Source of the DNA: Gryganskiella cystojenkinii
Lineage: Eukaryota > Mortierellomycota > Mortierellomycetes > Mortierellales > Mortierellaceae
Assembly (NCBI GenBank): GCA_015852425.1
Contig: JAAAIG010000346.1
Coordinates: forward strand, 7,284-18,891
DNA: 11,608 bases
Reading direction: 5' to 3'
The notes beneath the pieces were generated by a model, which worked only from the letters and a program-made list of their open reading frames with translations, had not been told where the DNA came from and ran no database searches. The stretch's first letter is position 1; each line of letters opens with the position of its first letter. Both the position numbers and the translations under genes were made by a program. Positions 1-8,176 of the stretch are shown piece by piece.

Positions 1-18
1 CCTCCAAACGTTGCTTAC
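1..18 (-). other. Start of intron 2 of the Puf/RRM gene (partial)
   Basis: On the minus strand the coding sequence runs into GTAAGC, a good donor, at base 18. The exon ends with the single base T. A following exon beginning GG would give TGG (Trp) and complete PTRALW, which parallels PTRSLW at the start of the first RRM. The acceptor is outside the window. Confidence 0.65.
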
Positions 19-2845
19 ATAATGCTCGAGTAGGGTGCAACACAGGCGCATCAGCATTGGCCATCAATTCGGCCTTGCCGTAACCAACACGCACCGTGGA
101 ATTGCCGATTCGACCTCCTCTACGTTCCGAGATATCCTCTTTAGCCCGCATGGCATCTTCGACCCTGGTAAAATTGATGAATGCACATTCCTTATCAGGG
201 ATGACCTTGAGCGATTCGACGGGTCCAAACGTGCTAAAGACCTGCATCAAATCGTTGGTAGTAAAGTTTGGATCAATGTTGCCTATCCATAATGATCTGG
301 TTGGGATCTGTTGTGTCACGGCTGCTGCTGCTGAAGATAGGCCCAAGTCATGATGGTCCTATTTGAAGATGAAAAAAAAATTGTGTGTGAGACATTTGTT
401 AAAAGAAAAAAGTCGACCCGGGTTCTTTCCCAAAAGACCTTCAGGAGTGATGTAAGGATGTCAAAGAGGGAGAGGGAAATTATTGATCCTCCTTTCAGCT
501 CCAGATCTCCAAGGTGCCGCTCCAATGGAGGCGAGTCCTTTTTTTTCCTGTTGTTGCAAAATATGAAATCATCGACAAAATGCAAGATCCGAAAATAAAT
601 TTCGAAATTAAATAAGCCGTCCCATGTCGTGTCGTGTTGAATTCTATTTTTTTTTTTTTTGTTCCACCTTTTCTTCCCGTGCGCCTCGTCCCCGTCCCAA
701 TGCCAACTCGATGTTGGCTCTGCATAACAACAATAAAACATTGAAACAGCCCATATGCCACCATTTCTTGTCCCCCCCACACACGCTCCCGTATCCAACC
801 CAAGGTTGTTGATTGTCACGAATGGTTAAGCTTCGAGTAGAAAAAGGTTTCCTGTCCCTGAGATTCCACACTCCTGTCGCTCAGTCAAGTCAAACTATCG
901 TGAGAAAAAAAAATACACGGTTTTTTAAAATGAACCTTACCTGAACCAAATCGCCGCCGTTCGGGAGACTCTGACTTGACCCGTTATTACTGCTCTGATC
1001 ATGCCCGTTGCCGTTGCCGTTAAGGGAACCAAAGGCTCCATCATCTGTAAGACTCCGTCCACTGAAACTACTACTGTGTTGATGTCCGGGTCGCTGAGGC
1101 TTTGCATACGCCGATGACTGTGGCAGAGGTGTGGAGTGAAGCTGCTTTGCTAACACTGGATTGTAGCCGAGGGAGAGTGAGTGACTATGGCTGAGACCAC
1201 TGGCGCCAGAGTTTGTGCTTGTTGGAATCGTGTTCTTGTCGGCAGGCATGGTCTGGATACCATTGACAATATCAGAGAGCATATCGGCGCCTGCGCTGGT
1301 CGTACGCTGGTGAGTTTGTCTGGCCTTCATATCACTATAGCTACGGGGTCCCGTATTCGCAAACTTGCGCTGTTCATCAGCAATATCGTTCGGGATCTCG
1401 AGAAAACCCATGCTGATGGCCCTGGGTCTAGAATGAGTCTGTTGAAAGGTCTGGAACTGAACTACGCCACCGGCTGTCGATGGGTAATTGCCGAGCGTCC
1501 CAGACGTTCCGGAAGAAGGAGAGCTGGAGTTGAGCTGGCCAACATCATCCTCGTGCTCGTCCTCAAGTACCTCCTGGTAGGCGGGCGTGGTCGACATGGA
1601 GTAGGATCGGATCCGGTTAGCAAAGCTAACGCTGTTAGGCATCAACAACGAGTGTGCCAGTGATTTTTCCAGTCGTATCTCTGTGCTGCTGTTGTTGTTG
1701 CTTCCTGACTTGACCAGACTGTTAAGAGTACCGCCACCGATAGCCGGAAGGGTGTTAAGACCACCGTTGAGGTTGCTCATACTGTTACTCCTGCTCGAAA
1801 CACTGCCACTGTTTTGACTCAGAGATGAGGAGGATGCAGAAGTCGACGACTGGAGCGCGGGCGAGGGCAAACCGCGACTTGTGCCCATTTCCAGATGTGA
1901 GAGTGCAGAAGAGGCAAAAGAGGCGGATCTACTGCGCAAATCGACGCCGATACGATGGTTTCCGAGCGAAGGTGCGATGGGTCCAGGTCCGCTGCCGAGG
2001 CCACCGTTGATGCTGTGAATGCTGTTACCGGATCCGAGACTAAGGCTTGCGGCGCGGTGATGTTGATGGTGTTGGAGGTGACTGGAAGCAATGCTACCGT
2101 TATTGTTATTATTGCTCAAGTTGCTATTATTGTGATTCATATCATTGTTGCTATTCCCACCGGCGCCAGACTGGACAGGGTCATCAAGACCGAGGGCATC
2201 AAGAGTGCTCATGATAGCATTCTCGTTTTCAGAGTCGAAGAGCATCTCGCGAGTCGTGGGTGTGGTCGCTGGACGATCGCTATTGGGCGAGCCAGGATCA
2301 CCCCAAGAGGAGGCAAAGATGGAAGGACCAAAGGCCGCAGATATAGAGGCAGACGGAAGGGTCAGGGACCCGGATCGATGGCGGTTTGATAACTGGGGTG
2401 GGACAAGCAGACTCGGGGTACGACGTAAAGGTCTCTGGGTCCCTGGAGGGTTCTTTCCCCCGAGCGAGTAGGCCGCAGTCGAGGTGGAGGAAGAGGCGTT
2501 AAGAGACGAGGAAGAAGTCGATTGATGAAGATGATCCTGCAGAAAGGGCGAAGGTCTAGCGCCCATGGAAGGAAGGGTGTCGGCACGGGCGCGACGCGCG
2601 GCAGCAAAGGAAGGGATGGCCATTGCGATGTCCGCGGACGTGGTTGTGATTATGGGAATTGGTTGCAGAGCAGATGGGGTGGAAGTAGGGTGAGAAGAGG
2701 AATCGTTGAGATTATGCTGCTGCTGATTATGATTAGGGATATTGTCGTTATGGGTGCGGCTGTGTTGGAGGTGGTGGTGATGGCTCTCAGATTGGTTTTG
2801 GCCATGACCTCCTCCTGGCTGGACCATGGCCGCAGGAAGGTCCAT
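19..2845 (-). CDS. JSN1/PUF2-type RNA-binding protein (RRM plus expected Pumilio repeats), 3'-truncated by window edge
   Basis: Coding exons are 2845..941 (635 codons) and 358..19 (113 codons plus one base). Exon 1 is Ser/Asn/His-rich and probably disordered. It carries blocks I associate with fungal Puf/RRM proteins: an ARRARADTLPS-type block at residues 83-93, RHRSGSLTLP at 155-164, then FGPSIFASSW and a LDALGLDD element (215-222), and NRIRSYSMS at 410-418. Exon 2 encodes an RRM (about residues 655-732): RNP2 is LWIGNI at 658-663 and RNP1 is KECAFINF at 691-698, ending in VRVGYGKAE. After a short linker the exon stops within PTRAL, which mirrors PTRSL at the start of the first RRM, so a second RRM should continue in the next exon. 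The family binds mRNA 3' UTRs and controls their translation, decay or location. The PUF repeats are not in the window, so that part is inferred. The start is the first ATG of the long exon; Met7 is an alternative. Confidence 0.85.
359..940 (-). other. Intron 1 of the Puf/RRM gene (582 bases)
   Basis: The donor is CAG|GTAAGG at 940 and the acceptor is AAATAG|GAC at 359, preceded by a T-rich tract. Exon 1 is exactly 635 codons, and the RRM exon reads in frame from its first base, so both ends are phase 0. The intron contains a run of 14 T on the plus strand (647-660). No RNA gene or conserved ORF was seen in it. Retention would add 16 codons and then a stop, giving a protein without RNA-binding domains. 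Confidence 0.82.
2092..2160 (-). repeat. Asn-rich low-complexity segment in the Puf/RRM protein
   Basis: This codes for residues about 229-251 of the Puf/RRM protein, with Asn in more than half of positions, including five consecutive Asn. Codons are mostly AAT/AAC, seen on the plus strand as a degenerate ATT/GTT repeat. Such tracts are prone to length change and are common in fungal RNA-granule proteins. Confidence 0.6.
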
Positions 2846-3657
2846 GAGGATTATATGTGAGAGGTTTTTTTAACGAGAGATTGAAAAGGGAGAAAGTGAA
2901 TGAATGAAAGAAAAGAAAGGTATGATTGTCAAAGAAAGAAAAATGAAATAAAACAATAGAAGAAACAAATGGATCAAAAAAAATAATAATAACAACAATA
3001 AAAGAAAGGAGAAGGAAAGGGTGGAGATGGAGATGAGATGGGAAAGAAAGAAAGAATCAGACGCGGGTGGGGGGATCATGCAAACCCTTTCTCTTCTCTC
3101 GCTCTCAGCCAAGCCTATCAACATGACGCATTCACTTTTTATTTTTTCGTCGATTTTGAACAGTCGTGTCACTTTCACGTTCCTTTGTCAAACCTCTTTC
3201 TCTCAACCCAAACAACCTGACGCCAGTGATCATGTCTCTTTTTTTTTCTCGTGTTTTTTTGGCAATCACGCATCGTGTTGCATTCATCCATCCACAAAAA
3301 CAAGAGGGACGTTGAGTCGTCACTGTCTTCTTCGTTTCCCCACGGACAAAATGACCCGCTCGCCCGCCCGTTGTTTGCTGTGCTTTATGTGGTTTGCGTG
3401 TTTTGAATTTGAATTGATTTTTGCCCCCCTCTGCTGTTTGAAGAAATCCTTTTTTTACTTTCTTCTCCCTCCCTCTTCCTGCCCCTTGGAAGAAAAGCAA
3501 CCGTAATTGGTGCAGTGCACCCGAACAACGGAAGGAAAGAAAAAGAGCCATCATTGGATTGGACTGGAGGGCCGTTCTTGTTTGTTTGGCAACTTTTGCC
3601 GCCCCTCCTCTCCCCTTTTTTTTTCTTGTTCTTCTTTACTTGATATGCACGATTTTT
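2846..3657 (-). promoter_or_regulatory. Upstream region and pyrimidine-rich leader of the Puf/RRM gene
   Basis: No convincing gene lies here. On the minus strand, about 2872-3060 is strongly pyrimidine-rich with T runs and ATT/GTT stretches just before the ATG at 2845, as is typical of fungal 5' leaders. A TATAA-like string at 2851-2858 lies within a dozen bases of the ATG, too close to act as a TATA box for it. The upstream half holds A/T homopolymers but no recognised factor site that I can defend. Confidence 0.4.
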
Positions 3658-3663
3658 TTTATT
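3658..3663 (-). terminator. Polyadenylation signal of the carnitine acetyltransferase gene
   Basis: A perfect AATAAA hexamer on the minus strand sits about 155 bases after the TAA stop at 3816-3818. It is followed by an A-rich stretch. This is a plausible 3'-end signal for the gene, and it leaves about 800 bases before the next gene's ATG. Confidence 0.55.
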
Positions 3664-3815
3664 GAAACTGCTGGGCAAAATGAATGACTTCAAAAGTGGA
3701 GAAAAGAGTGGAGAAGATCGTCGATGGCACGACTGGAACAAAAGAGACAAAAGAGCGGAGAGGAAAAGAACAATGTACGAGGGAACAAAAATGATGTAAA
3801 TGTAAGAGTGGAGAG

Positions 3816-6800
3816 TTACTTTGGTGTCGACGGGGGTGACATAGAGCCCCCGGACGCTGACCCCTTGTTGCTGTTGTTACCACTACTGACAGTGCTGTAG
3901 ATGCTACTGCCCTGACTGGAACTACTCGCGAGGCCACTGTTGATATTGTTGGTATTGTTGTTGTGGTTCAGATTAGATCCCGCTCGTCGAGATCGAAGGC
4001 GGCCCAAAACAGAGTCCTCGCCCATCAAGATCGCAAAAAAAGTTCTCTTGGCTCCGGAATCACTCCTGGGACGAGTACCACCAGGTAATCCCCCTTGCTG
4101 ACTCTGGGACCTGGACCGAGATCCACCCGAGTTTGCCGAGGAGGAGATCGATGACGACAATGAAAGCAACGATCCCGACGATGCTCCAACGCTCGTTGCT
4201 GGCTGCAACGGACGCGCCTTGTTCGCCATCTTGGGCGATCCAGGAGTCACATCATCAAATGCAATGTCATCAATGCCAGACCAATACTGTTCTTGAGCGA
4301 TCGCCATCGCACTTCGAGCCAGAGCCGTCCGCAAAACAGGATCGTGCTTTTGGAAGAACAGACTCGTCCTTGGGGCAGGCGAGGTGGGTGCGGGAGGCGA
4401 TGGGCTTCGGGAGATCTGGATCGCCAGATTTTCCTCAGGTGTCTTGCCCGACTCGGCTGCTTCTGCTGCCGCAGCAGCAGCGGCAGAGGCAGCGGCGGCA
4501 GCAGCGGCAGCGGCCTCAGTCTTTTCTATCTTACGGACCTCCTCGAACGTAAACTTCATCTCCTCGAGCGCATCGACTATGTGTTGGCCAAACTCTTGGG
4601 ATCCCAACTTCAGACTCGTAATGCAAAAGAAGAGCTCCGATTCTTTGACCATGTACGCACAGCCGTAGCCATCGGGTACAACTTCACCCCATCCGTACGC
4701 AATAAAGCAATCGTCCGAAATCTGGGAGGTCGACAATCTCCAGCGACTGGTGCGAGAAAACACTGGATCAGAGAACAGAGCAGGCACCGCCTCTTCCTTG
4801 CCACGGATTAGTCTCAAGCCCAGCAAGTGTCTATCAACCGCCTGTCCGTCCACTGCCCATGCAGTATACTGCGCATGACGTGCCACAGCTGCGCGGCAGG
4901 CAGCGACTCTCTCCTTCAGACTCTTTTCTGGATCATCCATCGCCTCACAAAAGGCCTTGCTCTCGATCGAGCATGAGCGCGCAGTCTCTGTTCGTCCGTG
5001 GCGATATTTGCGGGTGGCGGCAGACTCGTAGGTCGCGACCAATTCACCGTGTTTCCGGTAGTAGGCCAGCTGGAGCGCCATCTGGACATAAGCATCGGGT
5101 GACATCTTGAAGGACTTGATGAGTCCCTTTCCGTAACCCTTGAATTCAGTTGGCACCATCTCGTGAGCCTCAGCGGTGGCGAGGAATGAACTCTTGGCCG
5201 AGACAATGGCTCGATCTAGAGCAGGACTCGTGACAAAGTTTAATGCCTGAGGCTTGTCAAGAGCCGAGGCGCACTCGTAAAGATCTTCTGCGTTCAGGTT
5301 CCTGAAATCCGGAAGAGCCCGAGCCTGAGCCTCGTCAATCAAGTAGCGACAGAGTCGAGAGGTTGGAGTAGCGTCCATCTTGGAGTGCTCGCCGTTCATG
5401 CCCGCACGACCGTTGGCAAAGACGATGAGCTGGAAGCACTTGTCAAACCAACGACTCTCGCCATCTCCATGCCAGCATGCGCGTGAGAACTCCTCACATG
5501 TATCGGGTGAGGAGGCGTCGAGGCAGAGCACAAAGATGGAGGTTTCGATTTTGGCCATGTGTGCTTTGTTGGACGTGTGGGCCTCAAAAAGTGTTACCCG
5601 ATCCCTTGCGGCCTGGTCTCGCTGGCCAGTGGAGAGAATTCCGATCGCAGGCGCAGTCGATTTGTCGTCATCCGCCATCTTCTTGATACGTTCGAGCTGG
5701 ATCATAATCTCGCGTGGACTGAGGACCGAATTGGGTTTGCCAGGGAGATGAAGGGTCTCAAAGATGTAAAACTTTCCATTTCGAACCACGCAAATATGGT
5801 TGTTGCTTTCTGGAGGATATCCAACGGCCGAGTCTACGGGCGAGCCCGAGATACGACTGTAATTGAAGAGATAGTTGTACATGTTCATGCAGAAGGGTGC
5901 GTTCCTGGCCATGTCGGGAGTGAGCGTGCGTCTGTGGATGATACAGAGGAGAATGATAGTCAGTCAAACATCACCAATGCGGGTCATCTCTTTCTTTTTC
6001 GCTCTCAGGGACAAGACCCTCGTAAAGTTGGCATCATCATCATCACCATCCTTTCCAGTCCTCTCTTCCACACAAACGACCAAGCCCAGCTGAAAAGGAG
6101 AGAGAGACTAGTGAAAAGAGAGATCATTATCGCCGATGTTTTTATCCTTTCTGTCCCCTGCTCCCATTGTTCCTTGGTTTCCCGGAAATCCAAAATAGGC
6201 AACAAGCACGCGCTCATTATCCTGCCTACTTTCCTCCACGCGCATGTGCAACTGACGGAATGCTTTTTGAAACCTTTTTTTTTGTGCTCTTGTTATTTTT
6301 TTTCTTTATGCTCTCATCTCATGTCCCTCCCCCCTTCTTTGTCATTTTGTCGTTCGTAATCCTGTCACTGCCCACAGCACAAGTCGAGTCGTGGAGAATT
6401 GGAAACCAAATTATCGAAAAGACCTTTAGCATAAAACAGACTCTTCTTCTGTTCAATCCAAAAAAAAGGACTTGTGAAATGGTGAACTTACGTTGAGATT
6501 AGTTGCCGGAATTCAAGCGCAAGGCTGACCAAGAGTGCAGCCCGAGCAGTTTGCGTCGGCATGCGAGGATCGTCCTGGAATCCAAAGTAATAATTCACAA
6601 AGAAGGTAGAAGAATCTCGGTGCGAAAAGTACGCCCAGTCGTCCCACCACTCTGCGAGCCAGCTAGTGCCGCGCTTGGAACAATCCTCAGCATGACTCCG
6701 CAGACGACGATCCAGATCGGAATGGTTGGCTTTGAAATCTTGGATGGCTGCGTGTGTGCGTTCGTATTCTTCATCCGTGGTTAGAGGTCGGACAGTGTCG

Positions 6801-7039
6801 AGATAACGATCCAGGGTCTGATCCAGAGGAGGGATAGGTAATGATGGCAACTCGGATTGTCCCTTATCCATGACAGAAATGATACAAGGTGGGCAATCAT
6901 CCACGAATGAGGGACCAAGGATGGGGGAGGGATCTGGCGAGTTTTCTGCGGACCTGTTGAAGTTTGGGATGGGTCCGGTGTGGAGAAGTGAAACTGTGGG
7001 TGCCCGAGCAAGGGTCGGTTTGATGAGGTTTGGTGGCAT
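3816..7039 (-). CDS. Carnitine O-acetyltransferase with long C-terminal extension
   Basis: Exons are 7039..6492 and 5931..3816. They join 2+1 bases in phase to give 887 residues, and the reading across the junction (RQLIST-RTLTPDMA) continues the family fold. It transfers acetyl groups between CoA and carnitine, allowing acetyl units to cross organelle membranes. Visible motifs in the spliced protein are the N-terminal LPSLPIPPLDQTLDRY (67-82), catalytic His365 in NGEHSKMDATPT, RTETARS (496-502), the substrate-binding STS (583-585) and VVPDGYG (600-606). The catalytic domain ends near residue 651. A further ~235 residues follow: poly-Ala, then Ser/Asn-rich. The C-terminus is STPK, so there is no peroxisomal SKL-type signal. 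The size recalls yeast Yat2 (about 920 residues) more than Cat2 (about 670). 7039 is the first ATG in the exon; an in-frame ATG at 6871 would drop 56 residues. Confidence 0.9.
4464..4514 (-). repeat. Imperfect GCN repeat coding poly-Ala in the acetyltransferase tail
   Basis: This codes for residues 656-672 of the acetyltransferase, nine Ala, one Ser and seven Ala. Codons are mixed GCC/GCT/GCA. It sits immediately after the catalytic domain and marks the boundary to the low-complexity tail. The mixed codons suggest it is not a freshly expanded pure triplet. Confidence 0.75.
5932..6491 (-). other. Intron of the carnitine acetyltransferase gene (560 bases)
   Basis: The donor is AAC|GTAAGT at 6491 and the acceptor is CCACAG|ACG at 5932. 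The exon before ends with two bases of a Thr codon and the exon after supplies the third, restoring an uninterrupted acyltransferase domain. A second, more pyrimidine-rich acceptor (CTCCTTTTCAG, AG at 6091-6090) lies inside the intron. Using it would lead to a stop after about 28 codons. Confidence 0.87.
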
Positions 7040-7623
7040 GCCCTGTATGTATATACGCAAAGATAATCTAGGGTTGATACGACACTGATAAATGAATAGG
7101 AAGCAGGGAAGTGAGTGAAGAAGAAAAAGATCAAGATGATGTTGTGAAAAGAAAAGAAGAGGGCAGAGGAGTGGAGAAGTGGAGAAACGAAGAAAAGAAC
7201 GATGAAACGAAAGAAGAGTGGCTAAAGAAAAAAGAAGCGATTCCCCGTTTTGGGTTTATCGAAAATCGATTTTGTGTGTCTTCTTTTTTTAAGGACCCTT
7301 CCCCCGCACTTGCCATTGCTCTCCCGAGACTTTTCTTCTTCACAGCCTGAAAGCCAAAGTTCATGCTGCTCGGGGTCTCTTTCCGGTTCTTTTTCTTGAC
7401 TACAGCATTCTTGAATCCTGTCATAGTCCCAGAGTCCGAGAACTTTACCTCTCTTCCATGGCCCACCAAAAATACCTTTCCCCTCATGACCATGTGTTTG
7501 TCACCAAGCCTCTTTTCTTGTTGCCCTATCTCTGTAGTCCTTAGATATTGTTCATATCACTGCCACTCCTGTCAAGCTTCTGTGAGCTGAAAGCACTGAC
7601 AGTCCAGTGAAAATGTGAGATGC

Positions 7624-7644
7624 AGAGAGAGCGAGAGAGAGAGA
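7624..7644. repeat. GA dinucleotide microsatellite
   Basis: About ten AG/GA units with one GC interruption (at 7631-7632), followed by a short A run. It lies mid-way in the divergent promoter region. GA tracts in promoters can bind GAGA-type factors or exclude nucleosomes, but the sequence alone shows only the repeat. Confidence 0.7.
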
Positions 7645-7955
7645 AAAAGACAACATAATAAAGTTGCTATACGAGAAGCAGTGAATTGGAAGATGAGGGA
7701 GGAAGGGGACAGGGTGAAAAAGAAATGAAGTGGAAAGAGAAGAAGAGAAAGAAGAAGGAAAGAAGAAACTTCAGGAACAAGAATACAGGGAAAGAGAGGA
7801 AATGCTTTCCTTGTAAAGTGGCGGCAAAGTCTCTCCGTTCCGTTCTGTCATCCGCGTTTACCCTCTTTCTTCCATGCCCCACCCAGCCGAGATTCGTGCT
7901 TATTTACCAGCATTCGTCTGTCCTGTAACGATACGACTCTGCACGAGGAAGGCCG

Positions 7956-7973
7956 AATTGGAAAAAGCCAATT
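7956..7973. promoter_or_regulatory. Inverted pair of CCAAT boxes
   Basis: AATTGG (7956-7961) and CCAATT (7968-7973) form a perfect 6-base inverted repeat around six purines. Each arm holds a CCAAT core, in opposite orientations. CCAAT is the core site of the HAP/NF-Y complex, which in fungi often controls respiratory and carbon-source genes. The pair lies about 205 bases before the kinase ATG and about 920 before the acetyltransferase ATG, so it more likely serves the kinase gene. Confidence 0.4.
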
Positions 7974-8176
7974 GCAGAGAGACAATTTTGGTGGCAATCG
8001 ATCTTCAACAGCGACCCTGTGAAAATGCAAATATCAAATGTTAAAAACCTTTGTATTGTGGATTTTTTTTTTTCTTTTTTTTTGTCCAACCAAGCCGTCT
8101 GTCAGCCCGAATGAAAGGAGGACAAATCTTGATCTCTCTTTTTTTCCCTCTCTTTTCATCACCCTTCATCCTCAAC

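Larger units (their letters stand above)
7040..8176. promoter_or_regulatory. Divergent promoter region between the acetyltransferase and kinase genes
   Basis: These 1137 bases separate two genes transcribed away from each other. I see no convincing gene. Visible structure: purine-rich blocks on the plus strand at about 7097-7240 and 7684-7799, the first of which gives a pyrimidine-rich leader for the minus-strand gene; a GA microsatellite at 7624-7644; a CCAAT pair near 7956-7973; and a T-rich leader at 8060-8170 just before the kinase ATG. An ACAG at 7043-7046 just before the acetyltransferase ATG could be a 5'-UTR splice acceptor, but I cannot place a matching donor with confidence. Confidence 0.5.

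Noticed and set aside
1181..2389. Several long plus-strand ORFs opposite the Puf/RRM exon
   Set aside because: They are antisense shadows of a Ser-rich coding exon that lacks stops on the other strand; the proteins are Arg/Gly/Val-rich and without domains, while the minus frame has family motifs.
3021..3506. Plus-strand ORF of 161 codons upstream of the Puf/RRM gene
   Set aside because: Composition follows simple T/C-rich DNA (Phe, Ser, Cys, Leu), no domain is recognisable, and it overlaps a promoter region.
5932..6060. Possible box C/D snoRNA in the acetyltransferase intron (GTGATGA ... CTGA)
   Set aside because: C-like and D-like boxes are about 95 bases apart near the acceptor, but the C match comes from a GAT triplet repeat and no terminal stem can be formed next to the boxes.
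7048..7055. TATATA-like string before the acetyltransferase ATG
   Set aside because: It lies only about 10-15 bases from the ATG at 7039, too close to be a TATA box for that start.
7058..7060. Longer acetyltransferase start at 7060, and F-box start at 11327
   Set aside because: Both begin with TTG, which is not expected as a nuclear fungal start; the first in-frame ATGs at 7039 and 11192 fit the domains.
7131..7570. Minus-strand open frame of about 145 codons containing RLGDKHMVMRGKVFLVGHG
   Set aside because: It reads attractively for about 45 codons, but then becomes Lys/Ser/Phe-rich simple sequence as expected from a purine-rich promoter. It has no recognised domain. A short fossil exon cannot be fully excluded; a protein search would decide.
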